Shown here: in pieces, positions 1 through 8,604 of the stretch | How positions within the stretch are numbered: the first letter of the stretch is position 1 | Layout: each line of letters opens with the position of its first letter | Source of the DNA: Levilactobacillus spicheri DSM 15429 | GTDB taxonomy: Bacteria > Bacillota > Bacilli > Lactobacillales > Lactobacillaceae | Assembly: GCF_001435095.1 (NCBI RefSeq) | Contig: NZ_AZFC01000015.1 | Location: 1 to 64,000 of the forward strand | Length of the DNA: 64,000 nt | Direction: 5' to 3' | Translations under genes and position numbers: made by a program | The notes under the pieces: generated by a model | What the model was told of the DNA's origin: nothing | Seen by the model: the letters and a program-made list of their open reading frames with translations, nothing else | The model's database searches: none

Positions 1-241
1 ATACTTGTTGCTTAATCTTAGCTGTAAACATAGTAAAACCCCCTGAGTTTGGATTTGCTCCAACTCAGGGGGTTCACTTTACAAACGAGAATTTTCTGCC
101 TGTTTTTTAATAGTTGTTGTAACCAGTCAAGGGCATCTTGGTGACAAACTAAGCATGTAAATGTAGCGCCAAAGTGAGGACAATTTCTATCTCCCGGTGA
201 ATTTAACGGCCGTTCGTTGCGCAGAACGTCATCAGCCCGCC
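1..241. other. Gene-poor left edge with one terminator-like hairpin
   Basis: No convincing gene. A leftward open frame of 75 codons overlaps this stretch, but it runs through the hairpin at 37-74, has no ribosome-binding site and matches no family I recognise. The only clear structure is that hairpin, listed separately. The stretch may hold the remnant of a gene or insertion element that continues to the left. Confidence 0.4.
37..74 (-). terminator. Intrinsic terminator
   Basis: A perfect 13-bp stem (37-49 with 62-74) is followed on the minus strand by TTTT. It probably ends leftward transcripts coming from the TVP38-family gene. Confidence 0.6.
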
Positions 242-958
242 TCAATTTTCTTCAGTCGTCGCTTTCTCGACCGGGGCGCCCTTGCGGCGTTGATCGCGCT
301 GGATGACCCGGTACAGCCCCAGCAGGAGCAGGACCAGCGCGATAGCCGCCACGGCGGTCTTGGTATTGCCGAAGAGCAACTCGTTGCCGCCAAAGGCGTA
401 GAGAAACGAGACCGGCAACGACCCAATCAGGATACAGCCCGCGGTGTTCCACCAGGACATCCGCAGCTCCATCGCGGCGTAGTTGACCAATAGCGTGGGC
501 AGCATCGGCACCGCGTACCCGATGCTCAGGCCGACGCGCGGATGGCGCATCGCCTTCAGCCGGTCGGTCAACGCCCGGAGCTTGCCGGGTTGCGGCTTGT
601 GGGGAAAACGATCCAGGATGCCGATGGCTAGCAGGTTGCCGATGACGATGCCGGCCACGTTGATGGCGAACCCGGGCCAGCGCCCGAAGCAGACTCCGGC
701 CAGAATGGCCACCGCCGCGATCGGCATCCCGGGAATCGCCGAGCCCAGCGCAATCACCGCCATGAACAGGATGGCGTTATGCTTGCCCTGATTGCGCAGC
801 AGGTCGATCAGCCGTTGCCGGTCAAAGGCCTGGTGCCAAAACGTCAGGATCACGGTCCGGTAGTCCAGCCATAACCAGGCCAGCAGCCCCACCAGACCAC
901 ACAGGCCCAGCGTTATCAGAATCACTTTATGGTACATTTTCATCAGCCAAGCCCCCAT
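242..958 (-). CDS. TVP38/TMEM64 (VTT/DedA-like) membrane protein
   Basis: Integral membrane protein of 238 residues with about five or six hydrophobic segments. The family core is visible: a short re-entrant segment with GSAIPGMPIAAVAILAG near residues 73-90, then GFAINVAGIVIGNLLA, and a later GYAVPMLPTLLVNYAAM. This is the SNARE-associated/VTT fold, whose eukaryotic and some bacterial members scramble or flip phospholipids; the substrate here is unknown. The start could be the ATG at 958 or, better placed behind GGGGG, the ATG at 943 (MKMYHK). The tail is basic and cytoplasmic. It stands alone, with a parS site just upstream at 1012. Confidence 0.8.
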   Translation of the reverse strand: MGAWLMKMYHKVILITLGLCGLVGLLAWLWLDYRTVILTFWHQAFDRQRLIDLLRNQGKHNAILFMAVIALGSAIPGMPIAAVAILAGVCFGRWPGFAINVAGIVIGNLLAIGILDRFPHKPQPGKLRALTDRLKAMRHPRVGLSIGYAVPMLPTLLVNYAAMELRMSWWNTAGCILIGSLPVSFLYAFGGNELLFGNTKTAVAAIALVLLLLGLYRVIQRDQRRKGAPVEKATTEEN

Positions 959-1005
959 TAAAAGTGTTTAGCCTCAACTTACCATACTTCTTCGTAAAAG
1001 TAACG

Positions 1006-1033
1006 CGGGACTGTTTCACGTGAAACAGTCCCG
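1006..1033. promoter_or_regulatory. parS site in a 28-bp perfect palindrome
   Basis: The core TGTTTCACGTGAAACA (1012-1027) is the consensus ParB/Spo0J binding site. It is extended by six more paired bases on each side, so in single-stranded form it is also a strong hairpin. parS sites cluster around oriC in Firmicutes and load ParB/SMC. It lies between two leftward genes. Confidence 0.9.
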
Positions 1034-1081
1034 GACGTTCAGCGCAGATATCATGCTCAAGCGCCTGACCATTCACCGGCC

Positions 1082-1192
1082 TTAACGCATGCCCCAAAAG
1101 AGCAATAAGAGACTGGCGGCCACGACCACCAGGTATCCGGCCACCACGATGGCCAGGCCAATTACGACCACCTTCAACCACTTTTCCATCAT
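1082..1192 (-). CDS. Small single-span membrane peptide
   Basis: A 36-codon frame starts with tandem ATGs at 1192 and 1189 behind a GGGGGGCGAG ribosome-binding region. It reads MMEKWLKVVVIGLAIVVAG, continues with a second hydrophobic run and ends in FWGMR. It is one long transmembrane helix with a positively charged start. Peptides of this size are often overlooked; function unknown. The good start signal and the hydrophobic composition argue that it is real, but no homologue is recognised. Confidence 0.55.
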   Translation of the reverse strand: MMEKWLKVVVIGLAIVVAGYLVVVAASLLLLFWGMR

Positions 1193-1298
1193 CACAACTC
1201 GCCCCCCGGCACCTCTAGTATAGGAGGCCCTAGCGCGGAGACAACCGAGAACCGGGCCAACCCGTTCAGCCCCGCAAGTAGGCCGTCAGGGATTTAGG

Positions 1299-1437
1299 TT
1301 GACTTGACCGGCGCCCCGTGCGATACTACTGGATGGTGCCAAACCACGGTGGGGGTACGCGATCGGCGCGCAAGCGTTCCGAAGGTCGCCGCACCTCACC
1401 ACAAACGATTCCGAATAGAACGCGGAATCGTTTTTTT
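1299..1437 (+). ncRNA. Candidate small RNA with its own promoter and terminator
   Basis: TTGACT (1299-1304), a 17-base spacer and GATACT (1322-1327) form a plausible promoter. About 70 bases after the expected start a strong intrinsic terminator follows: stem 1403-1413 with 1423-1433, then seven Ts. The transcript of about 100 nt contains no open frame with a good start and can pair GGTG.GG near 1348 with CC.CACC near 1400. It is the right size for SRP RNA but lacks the conserved GGAAGG/AGCAGCC apex, so it is left unassigned. Confidence 0.35.
1403..1437 (+). terminator. Intrinsic terminator
   Basis: An 11-bp perfect stem (AAACGATTCCG with CGGAATCGTTT) around a 9-base loop, then a T-run. It closes the candidate small RNA above. 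Confidence 0.75.
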
Positions 1438-1605
1438 GTGCGCTCAATTAAGACAGCGATGTGACCGCCGCTACACGCCGGAGTCAGTTATTCACACTGA
1501 CGTAGCAGGAGCGATGCCGTCGTTTTACCCCCGGTTGGCTGCGTCCACCCAACCCATGCCACTGCGGCCTGGCTATGTGGTGCCGGGCCCCCGCTACGTG
1601 AGCGC

Positions 1606-1664
1606 CACAGAGGCGACTTGCGGGTCGTGCCCACCTCGACCCGCTTGCTCGCCGGCGTGAAGCG
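1606..1664 (-). repeat. Element A, internally deleted copy
   Basis: Both ends of the dispersed element A are present (CAGAGGCGACTTG and GCTCGCCGGCGTGAAGCG), with a short remnant of the outer stem and the GTGCCCACCTCG box. The two inner hairpins are missing. The rest of 1440-1774 has no gene that I can support. Confidence 0.75.
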
Positions 1665-1774
1665 CTGTTAACCACTATCTAACCAGACCTGGCCACACCA
1701 AAAACGGGTGCCCAATCTCTCACGCAACGTGACAGATCAGGCACCCGTTTTTTAATGTCTCTTCAATAACTTGA

Positions 1775-3169
1775 TTAGAAGTCGGCGTTCCCTGGCGTCC
1801 GTGGGTAAGGGATCACGTCGCGGATGTTTTCCATCCCGGTGACGTACATCACTAACCGTTCGAACCCGATCCCGAAACCGGAGTGGACGGTCTCCCCGTA
1901 CTTCCGGAGGTCTTCGTACCAGTCGTACTCGTCTTCCGGCATCTGGTTGTCGGCGATCTTCTGCTTGAGGACGTCGAGACGTTCCTCACGCTGACTGCCC
2001 CCGACCAGTTCCCCGATCTCTGGGACCAGCAGGTCGACCGCGGCCACGGTCTTGCCGTCGTCGTTGGCCCGCATGTAGAAGGCCTTGATCTCCTTCGGGT
2101 AGTCCGTTAAGAAGACCGGCTTGTTGTAGATGTGCTCACACAGGTAGCGTTCGTGTTCCGCTTCCAGGTCGAGACCCCAGTAGACGGGCACGTCGAAATC
2201 GACGTCGGCGTTCTTCAGTTCCTCGATGGCTTCCGTGTAGGTCAACCGGGCGAACTTCTCGTCGCGGGTCTTTTCCAACCGCTCGATCAGGTGCTCGTCG
2301 ACGTTGTCGTTCAGGAAGGCCAATTCGTCTTGGGCGTGGTCCAGCACGTAGCTCACCACGGCCTTGATCAGTGCTTCGATGGTCACGATGTCGTCATCCA
2401 GGTCTTCGAAAGCCATTTCGGGTTCGATCATCCAGAACTCGGACGCGTGCCGTTGGGTGTGGGAGTTTTCTGCCCGGAAGGTCGGGCCGAAGGTGTAGAC
2501 CTTCCGCAGCGCCAAGGCAAAGGCTTCGGCTTCCAGTTGGCCACTCACCGTCAGGTTGGTCTCCTTGCGGAAGAAGTCCTTGGTGTTGTCGACCTGGCCA
2601 TCCTCGGTCAGCGGCAGGTGGTTCAAGTCCAGCGTCGTGGCCCGGAACATCTGCCCGGCCCCTTCGGCGTCACTTCCGGTGATGATCGGCGTGTTCAGGT
2701 AGTTAAACCCGTGTTCTTGCAGGTATTGGTGCACCGCAAAGGCCGCCAATGAGCGAATCCGGAACACCGCGTAGAAGGTGTTGGTCCGGGGCCGCAAGTG
2801 AGCGATTGTCCGCAGGTACTCGTAGGTGTGGGCCTTCTTTTGCAGCGGATAGTCGCTGTCGGAAGCCCCCTCTAAAACGATCTTGGCCGCGTGGACTTCC
2901 AAGGGCTGCTTGGCGTCCGGCGTGTAAACGACCGTCCCCGTAACGGCGATTGTCGAGCTGATCGGGAACTTGGCCACGTCGGCGTAGTTCTCGACGTCGG
3001 CGGCCTTCATCACGATTTGGGCGTTCTTGATGGTCGAGCCATCGTTTAATTCGATGAACCCGATCTTTTTGGAGCTCCGAATCGTCCGGACCCAGCCGTG
3101 CAGTGTGATCTCGGCGTCTTCAGCGATCTGTTGATCGCCGAATAAATCTTTCACTAAAACTTCTGTCAT
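1775..3169 (-). CDS. asnS: Asparaginyl-tRNA synthetase
   Basis: Charges tRNA-Asn with asparagine in the cytoplasm. The 464-residue protein has an N-terminal OB-fold anticodon domain ([22 protein letters not shown], about residues 23-44) followed by a class IIb catalytic core with motif 2 [21 protein letters not shown] and motif 3 [15 protein letters not shown]. It ends in [10 protein letters not shown]. The length matches the longer E. coli-type AsnS (about 466) rather than the about 430-residue form usual in bacilli. I start it at the ATG at 3169; an open extension upstream reads through the T-box leader and is not coding. Expression should rise when uncharged tRNA-Asn accumulates. Confidence 0.97.
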   Translation of the reverse strand: MTEVLVKDLFGDQQIAEDAEITLHGWVRTIRSSKKIGFIELNDGSTIKNAQIVMKAADVENYADVAKFPISSTIAVTGTVVYTPDAKQPLEVHAAKIVLEGASDSDYPLQKKAHTYEYLRTIAHLRPRTNTFYAVFRIRSLAAFAVHQYLQEHGFNYLNTPIITGSDAEGAGQMFRATTLDLNHLPLTEDGQVDNTKDFFRKETNLTVSGQLEAEAFALALRKVYTFGPTFRAENSHTQRHASEFWMIEPEMAFEDLDDDIVTIEALIKAVVSYVLDHAQDELAFLNDNVDEHLIERLEKTRDEKFARLTYTEAIEELKNADVDFDVPVYWGLDLEAEHERYLCEHIYNKPVFLTDYPKEIKAFYMRANDDGKTVAAVDLLVPEIGELVGGSQREERLDVLKQKIADNQMPEDEYDWYEDLRKYGETVHSGFGIGFERLVMYVTGMENIRDVIPYPRTPGNADF

Positions 3170-3189
3170 CTGTATTACTCTCCCTTCGA

Positions 3190-3475
3190 GTGTGTCGCAA
3201 CCATAAAAAAAGAATCCATCATCCCTTGATATAGGGACGAAAGATTCTTCCGCGGTACCACCCAATTTGTCTATTGCTAAACCAACTCTTACTCGCGCAC
3301 GAACATGCGCGCCGAACGTTAACGTGTCGGTTACGGCGCACCCTACTCTGCGAGGCATTTCAGGTGGCAACAGAAAAGGTGTTTTTCGGTTGGGGGCTGA
3401 CCGGGCTTGCACTCTCCCCGACTCGCTAGACCACCCTGATCCAACCGTACTCGTCTTTTTCTACAGTTTTTAGGC
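3190..3475 (-). promoter_or_regulatory. T-box leader with an Asn specifier
   Basis: On the minus strand the leader carries the invariant T-box TGGGTGGTACCGCG (complement of 3250-3264), directly followed by a terminator hairpin and a run of Ts (3190-3248). Upstream, CGGTTGG pairs with CCAACCG, and the specifier loop after it reads AAC followed by A (codon at 3383-3381), which decodes asparagine. This matches control of asnS by uncharged tRNA-Asn. Confidence 0.9.
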
Positions 3476-3531
3476 CTATTCAGATAACCACAGGCTACCA
3501 CAGATTCCCGGGAAACGCAATCACCCGTTTG

Positions 3532-4236
3532 TCAGGCCAGGTCGCCCGCCTGCCGCAGCGTCGCCAAGCGGTACCGGTACCACCACTCGGGCACGCCCAC
3601 CGGGAAACGGCCCAGCGTCTCGCCGATCACCGCAGTGGCCTCCGCGGTCGGCGACCACTGCGTCTTCAAGAAATCATCGTAAAAGTTCGCGGGAACCCCC
3701 AGGATGTGGCCGTTCAAGTTGACCCGCAACTCGGCGTTGGCTGCGAGCTGACTGCGCCACCCGTACGTCGCCGCCTGGCGCTGACCGTCCGTCATGGGGC
3801 AGTCCAACGACAGGTAGGTCGCCAGCTCGCCGGGCGCGACCTCACTCAGGTCGGTCCGCTCCTGCCGGTTGCCCTCCGACGTCGGCTGCATCAGGGGCAC
3901 CCGGATCTGGGTCAGCGGGATGGCGACGCCCTGGAGCACCGCACACAGCCACATCATCCCCAACCGGTCGTCGGGCTGGTCGCTCCACCAGACCCGCAGC
4001 GGCTCGTTGGCGGCGACCGCCGTCCGCAAGCGGGCGATCTGCGCCAGCACCCGCGGGTAGGTCGTATCCGGGTCGTCCACTGGTTGGTAGGTCGCCTGCC
4101 GGGTCCAAAAGGCGTTTTCCGGGTCGTTTAACCGCCGCAGGTCGCCCAGTTGAAGCTGCAGGGGCAAGCCCAGCGTCGCCAGGTGGAGGCCGCGCTGGAG
4201 CGTGTCCGCGAAGCTGCTGTTGAAGGTGATTTCCAT
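3532..4236 (-). CDS. DUF1835/DUF3658 domain protein
   Basis: A 234-residue cytoplasmic protein. An N-terminal DUF1835 domain shows LRVWWSDQPDDRLGMMWLCA (residues about 80-99). A C-terminal DUF3658-like part shows YGWRSQLAANAELRVNLNG and FYDDFL. These families occur in many Firmicutes with no established biochemical role; similarity to nucleic-acid or nucleotide enzymes is only suggested. The start is the ATG at 4236 behind GAGAGGAG. It lies upstream of the asnS T-box on the same strand but has its own context. Confidence 0.75.
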   Translation of the reverse strand: MEITFNSSFADTLQRGLHLATLGLPLQLQLGDLRRLNDPENAFWTRQATYQPVDDPDTTYPRVLAQIARLRTAVAANEPLRVWWSDQPDDRLGMMWLCAVLQGVAIPLTQIRVPLMQPTSEGNRQERTDLSEVAPGELATYLSLDCPMTDGQRQAATYGWRSQLAANAELRVNLNGHILGVPANFYDDFLKTQWSPTAEATAVIGETLGRFPVGVPEWWYRYRLATLRQAGDLA

Positions 4237-4474
4237 ATGAAGGCTCCTCTCGAGAATGGTTACCCTAAATTATCCCCTTCCCCGTCATTTCCCGCAACCA
4301 CCCACCGTCAGAAAGGGTCAGCGGATGGACCAACCCCCCACTATTTTACAGGGCCGGTAGCTTGCCGACTTAGCGGTTCCCCGGCAAACGTTGTTATGTT
4401 TACCAAACAATCGGTTCACTATCGAGAGCCCGTCTAGGCGTGCTAACTTAGAGGTGTTAGGGGGAATACAAAAT

Positions 4475-6013
4475 ATGCGTAAATTCTGGCAGATGATTGT
4501 CATCACAATTGTTGGGTTATTCGCAATCGTGTTCAGCCCACCCGTCGTGAGCCATGCCGCAACCATGGTCACCGCGAGCGGGGTCACTGCGAACGATGCG
4601 GTGATTAAAAACAAGGCGGGCAAAGTCATGTCCCACTCTGCGATCTTACCGCGGACACAGTACTTTAAGGTGACCTGGGACTGGCGGTTGCCTTCCTTTA
4701 CCACGATTAACAAGGGTGATTACTTTATCGTGGGGATTCCAGACAACGTCTACGTTCCGCAAGACGAAAGCGGTTCGGTCACGAACATGCTGGGCAGCGC
4801 GCCTATCGGAACGTTTACCATTGCTAAAGGCGCTCACACCGGGACTGTGACGTTGAACAAGATCTCAACGAGCACGTTTAACCGTCACGGCTATCTCTTC
4901 TTGGACGTCGTCGGTGCCGGGGCCACGGATGGTGCCGGTGGCGGCGTCGATGAAAACGGCGGCGACGGCGAAGAAGGCGGCGACGGTGGCTTAGGAGTCA
5001 ACCCAGTTGACCCAACTGATCCATCGTATCCAACCGACCCTGGCTTCGGTGGCGGCCCTGGTGAACCGGGGACGACTGAGCCTGGGACCACGGAACCCGG
5101 GACTTCTGAACCGGGGACTACCGAGCCTGGGACCACGGAACCTGGGACTTCTGAACCGGGCACGACCGAACCCGGGACTACGGAACCTGGGACTTCTGAA
5201 CCGGGCACGACCGAACCCGGGACTACGGAACCTGGCACAACTGAGCCTGGGACCACGGAACCTGGAACTTCTGAACCTGGCACGACCGAACCTGGCACGA
5301 CTGAGCCCGGAACCACGGAACCTGGAACTTCTGAACCAGGGACTACCGAACCCGGAACCACAGAACCTGGAACTTCTGAACCAGGGACTACTGAACCTGG
5401 CACGACCGAGCCTGGGACTTCTGAACCCGGCGACTCCAACGATACCGGTGTCACCACGCCTGGCGACGCTGGCGGCTCCGGTGAAGTCGACGTCGAGAAT
5501 CCACAAACCGGTGCGGTCGTTCCTGATCCAAATCCAGGGACCGATCCGTTCCCAGGAACTGGTTCGAACACCGGCTCCACGACGCCGAGCGTTACCACAC
5601 CAGGGAGCACCACGCCTAGTGAGTCCGGTAACAACGACACGCCAGCGACTGGTTCCACCACGCCAACACCAACGACGCCCGGGAGCACTAATCCTGTGAC
5701 CGGTGCGCCGACCGCTCCCGCGCAAAACGGGTCGACGACCGGCACGCCAACCACGACGGCACCTGCACAGAGCGGGGCCACGACTGGGACGCCAGCCAAT
5801 GGCGCGGCGGCCGACAACGGGTCGTTAGCCGGTGAACCGGCTAACGGGAACCCTGCCACTAGCGCACCGCAGTACTCTGCGGCAGCTAACGGCGCTGCAA
5901 CGACCGGCAAGTTGCCTCAAACGGGTGACCGGCCAGCTGTCATCGCCACCGTCTTGGGTCTGGTCGCTTTGATCAGCCTGGGCGCTTACGGCCTGTTACG
6001 GCACTTGGCTTAA
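4475..6013 (+). CDS. LPXTG-anchored surface protein with EPGT repeats
   Basis: A 512-residue cell-wall protein. Signal peptide MRKFWQMIVITIVGLFAIVF, then a cut near SHAA. An Ig-like adhesion domain follows (about 30-150) with WRLPSFTTINKGDYFIVGIP, the pattern of the N2 domain of SdrG/Cna-type adhesins. Then come an acidic Gly/Asp spacer, an array of EPGTT/EPGTS pentapeptides (DNA 5065-5430), and a long Thr/Pro/Ser/Asn stalk. It ends in the sorting signal LPQTGD, a hydrophobic helix and Arg-His. Sortase A should anchor it. The start at 4475 has GGGGG upstream; a longer frame begins earlier but would bury the signal peptide. It is a tandem paralogue of the next gene. The ligand is unknown. Confidence 0.9.
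   Translation: MRKFWQMIVITIVGLFAIVFSPPVVSHAATMVTASGVTANDAVIKNKAGKVMSHSAILPRTQYFKVTWDWRLPSFTTINKGDYFIVGIPDNVYVPQDESGSVTNMLGSAPIGTFTIAKGAHTGTVTLNKISTSTFNRHGYLFLDVVGAGATDGAGGGVDENGGDGEEGGDGGLGVNPVDPTDPSYPTDPGFGGGPGEPGTTEPGTTEPGTSEPGTTEPGTTEPGTSEPGTTEPGTTEPGTSEPGTTEPGTTEPGTTEPGTTEPGTSEPGTTEPGTTEPGTTEPGTSEPGTTEPGTTEPGTSEPGTTEPGTTEPGTSEPGDSNDTGVTTPGDAGGSGEVDVENPQTGAVVPDPNPGTDPFPGTGSNTGSTTPSVTTPGSTTPSESGNNDTPATGSTTPTPTTPGSTNPVTGAPTAPAQNGSTTGTPTTTAPAQSGATTGTPANGAAADNGSLAGEPANGNPATSAPQYSAAANGAATTGKLPQTGDRPAVIATVLGLVALISLGAYGLLRHLA
5065..5430 (+). repeat. 15-bp coding tandem repeat (EPGT[T/S])n
   Basis: About 24 units encode EPGTT or EPGTS in a higher-order pattern (T,T,S). Many neighbouring units are almost identical at DNA level, so slippage can change the stalk length. 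It is coding sequence, not a CRISPR array. Confidence 0.9.
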
Positions 6014-6452
6014 CCGATTAAATTGCTAAAAGAAACGCGATTGCCTGCGAGCAACCGCGCTTTTTTTACGTCATTTCATGACAGCCACTCCAGTTTCTCC
6101 GCCGGATCGCGCAAAAATGATTAATTCATTTATTCACGTTCACCGTTAAGGAACCGGTCATCACCCGTCCCGGCTTTCAAAGAAGCTGCGAATTGTCAAG
6201 ACTTTCTTTACTGGTTATCGAAACCAGCTTTAGTCATTATTTTAATTATATTAAGCATCAATTCGTTGTTATATCAGGGATTTGACCCGGTTGCTCGGTG
6301 TGGAATCCGCCATAATTAATTTCATAATTAATCACCCAATGATTTTGTATTTGCGTCAATCCCCGACCGGCTCAAAAAATATGCTAATTTAGTTCTCGTG
6401 AAAGACGTCACGCAAAATCATTGTGAACTTAAAAATTGGAGGAGAATCCCTT
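6014..6452 (+). other. AT-rich spacer between the two adhesin genes
   Basis: After the terminator at 6036-6067 this stretch is clearly more AT-rich than its surroundings (for example 6215-6265 and 6300-6400). It should contain the promoter and any regulator sites of the second adhesin gene. I see no open frame and no unambiguous promoter. Confidence 0.5.
6036..6067 (+). terminator. Intrinsic terminator
   Basis: CGCGATTGC pairs with GCAACCGCG (one mismatch) and is followed by seven Ts, 22 bases after the stop of the first adhesin. Confidence 0.85.
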
Positions 6453-7868
6453 TTGAAACGACTCAACCCGCGGCGCCTGGTCGGCTGTTTATTACTCGGC
6501 CTGGCCGCCGCCCTACTGCTAAGCCCGCCGGTGACCGGCCACGCCCGTGAACTGAACGCGACCGGCCTCGACGCCGACAGCGCCGTGATCAAGAACAAGC
6601 GCGGCAAGGTCATGTCCCACACGGCGGAATTGCCGGAAGACGAACCCTACACCGTCAACTACAAGTGGTCCTTGCCATCCTACACGCCGCTCGAGGCCGG
6701 CGACACCATGACCGTCACGGTCCCCGCCAACGTGCGGATTCCCAAGGACGACGCCTTCGTCATGAAAAACACCTGGGGCGGTGCGCCCATCGGCAATTTC
6801 TTCATCGCCGCGGGCTCCCATACCGGGACCGTGACGCTGAACAAACTCAACAGTAATTCCTTTAACCGCAAGGGGTTCATCACCCTGGACGTGATGGGGG
6901 CCACCTCCATCGTGGACCCGGAAGAGCCCGACGTTGATCCGGGAGAGGAAGAGGAGGACGACGACTATACGGAACCGGTCACGCCGGGGCCGGAACCCAT
7001 CACCCCACCCACCGAGCCGGAAACCCCGGCACCCGGGCCGACCAATCCGACCGAACCAGAGAAGCCGACACCGGGGCCCACGGAACCAACCGAACCGGGA
7101 AAACCGGGGCCGGGACCAACCACACCGACCGAACCGGGCGAACCTAATCCGGGGCCCACAACGCCGACCGAACCCGGCAAACCCGGACCCGAACCAACCA
7201 CGCCCACGGAACCGGGTGAACCTACTCCGGGACCCACGACACCGACCGAACCCGGCAAACCCGGGCCCGAACCAACTACGCCCACGGAACCGGGTGAACC
7301 CAGTCCGGGGCCCACGACACCGACGGAACCCGGTAAACCGGGACCCGAACCAACTACGCCCACGGAGCCCGGCAAACCTAATCCGGGACCTACGACGCCG
7401 ACGGAACCCGGCAAGCCCAATCCAGGGACTCCCGAACCCACAACGCCCACGGATCCGAACGACCCGGAAACTCATCCGGGCACACCGGCGCCTGACACAT
7501 CGACGCCGGGCACTCACCCGGAACCCGCCCCAACCACGCCGCAGTCCGACGCTGATGCTGGCGGCACCCCGGAACCCGGCGAGGCCCACGACGAGCAACC
7601 GGTCGTGACCCAGCCGCTGCCCGACCTGACCCAACCGGCGGCCTTACCGGACAACACCGTTTGGGACGCCGCGCCACAACCGGCGCCGGCCGCCTTTGGC
7701 CAAGACGCCCTGCCGCTGACCAGCACCGTGACCGACCTCCCCGTCGAACGCGACACCGCGGACACCTTGCCCCAAACCGGCGAAAAAGCCGCACCACTGG
7801 CCACGTTACTGGGCCTGCTGGCCTTACTGGGTCTGGGCGGCAAAGCCCTCACCCGCAAGTTTCACTAA
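6453..7868 (+). CDS. LPXTG-anchored surface protein with PTEPGKPGP repeats
   Basis: A 471-residue paralogue of the gene before it. The start is taken as TTG at 6453, nine bases after GGAGGA; the ATG at 6423 would place the ribosome-binding site inside the gene. Signal peptide (GCLLLGLAAALLLSPPVTGHA), then the same adhesion domain with shared motifs (AVIKNKRGKVMSHTA, APIGNFFIAAGSHTGTVTLN, SFNRKGF). A Glu/Asp patch precedes PTTPTEPGKPGPEP-type repeats (about 7000-7450). It ends with LPQTGE, a hydrophobic helix and TRKFH. The stalk repeat differs completely from that of its neighbour although the heads are related. Confidence 0.9.
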   Translation: MKRLNPRRLVGCLLLGLAAALLLSPPVTGHARELNATGLDADSAVIKNKRGKVMSHTAELPEDEPYTVNYKWSLPSYTPLEAGDTMTVTVPANVRIPKDDAFVMKNTWGGAPIGNFFIAAGSHTGTVTLNKLNSNSFNRKGFITLDVMGATSIVDPEEPDVDPGEEEEDDDYTEPVTPGPEPITPPTEPETPAPGPTNPTEPEKPTPGPTEPTEPGKPGPGPTTPTEPGEPNPGPTTPTEPGKPGPEPTTPTEPGEPTPGPTTPTEPGKPGPEPTTPTEPGEPSPGPTTPTEPGKPGPEPTTPTEPGKPNPGPTTPTEPGKPNPGTPEPTTPTDPNDPETHPGTPAPDTSTPGTHPEPAPTTPQSDADAGGTPEPGEAHDEQPVVTQPLPDLTQPAALPDNTVWDAAPQPAPAAFGQDALPLTSTVTDLPVERDTADTLPQTGEKAAPLATLLGLLALLGLGGKALTRKFH

Positions 7869-7898
7869 TCCCCTGAATCATCCCTGTCAATGAACGCT

Positions 7899-7941
7899 AA
7901 AGGCCCCCGCCACGTGCTAACCGTGTGCGGGGGCCTTTTTT
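7899..7941 (+). terminator. Intrinsic terminator
   Basis: AAAGGCCCCCGC pairs with GCGGGGGCCTTT, followed by Ts. It closes the second adhesin gene. Confidence 0.9.
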
Positions 7942-7972
7942 CGGAGGCCAACAGGGCCCGCAGCTGACGCGC

Positions 7973-8509
7973 CTAATCGTCCGTGGCCGCGTCCTTCTTT
8001 TCACCGGTGACCACTAATTTAAACAACGCCGGGTGCTGGGGCGTCGGCAATGCGGTCGTCACCAGCTGGAAACCCAGCTTCTCTAAGACCCGCTGCGAGC
8101 GCTGATTGGTCGGCAGGCAGGCCGCCCAAACCGTCTGAGCAGCCGGTATCGCCTGGCCGACCAGCGTCAGGCTGGCGCGCAGGGCCTCGGGCATCAGTCC
8201 TTGCCCCCAGTCCATTGGGTCCAGGAAGTAGCCCAGGTCGTACTCGTGCGGCGCCTCCCCCGACTCGTCGTGCTGGTAGTACAGGATCGTGCCCATGAAC
8301 CGGTCGGTCGTCCGGTCGACCACCGCAAAGGCAAAGGGGCTCTGCCGGTCGGCCTCAAACCAGCGAGCCATCAGTTCCGGCGAGGCGTCGGCCGGGGAGC
8401 CGTTCGCGGCGGCCATCGGGGGCAGGGCCAGCAAGCGCTGGTAGGCCGCCAGGTCGCTGGCGACCAGTGGCCGGAGCCGTAACCGCGCCGTTTCTCGTGT
8501 TTTTTCCAT
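7973..8509 (-). CDS. GNAT N-acetyltransferase (RimJ/RimL-like)
   Basis: About 178 residues with the RimJ/RimL arrangement: RLRLRPLVASDLAAYQRLLA at the start, GYFLDPMDWGQGLMPEALRA before the CoA-binding helix, and NQRSQRVLEKLGFQ near the end. It transfers an acetyl group from acetyl-CoA to an amine, often a ribosomal protein N-terminus; the substrate is not predictable. The start at 8509 is favoured over 8518 because AGGAG lies nine bases before it. It is closely similar to the protein at 13240-13764, so the two are paralogues. Confidence 0.85.
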   Translation of the reverse strand: MEKTRETARLRLRPLVASDLAAYQRLLALPPMAAANGSPADASPELMARWFEADRQSPFAFAVVDRTTDRFMGTILYYQHDESGEAPHEYDLGYFLDPMDWGQGLMPEALRASLTLVGQAIPAAQTVWAACLPTNQRSQRVLEKLGFQLVTTALPTPQHPALFKLVVTGEKKDAATDD

Positions 8510-8550
8510 CGTGCTCATCTCCTACGTTTAGTCGTATTATGCCACAGTCA

Positions 8551-8590
8551 AACGGGCCCCACCAGCACTAATCCGCCGGTGGGGCCCGTT
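8551..8590 (-). terminator. Strong GC-rich hairpin, terminator-like
   Basis: AACGGGCCCCACC pairs perfectly with GGTGGGGCCCGTT (13 bp). It lies between two leftward genes and probably ends the dipeptidase transcript. Confidence 0.7.
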
Positions 8591-8604
8591 CAAGTCGTTT
8601 TTAG

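Noticed and set aside
1334-1437. SRP (4.5S) RNA
   Set aside because: Size and terminator fit, but the conserved GGAAGG/AGCAGCC apical region is absent.
3170-3412. N-terminal extension of asnS by 81 codons
   Set aside because: It translates the T-box leader and terminator; the family start with its own ATG is at 3169.
5065-5430. Regular short repeats resembling a CRISPR array
   Set aside because: The period is 15 bases without spacers and encodes EPGTT/EPGTS in the frame of an LPXTG protein.
4891-5910. Long leftward and other-frame open frames across the adhesin repeats
   Set aside because: Low-complexity, stop-poor repeats open several frames; none has a ribosome-binding site or a sensible composition.
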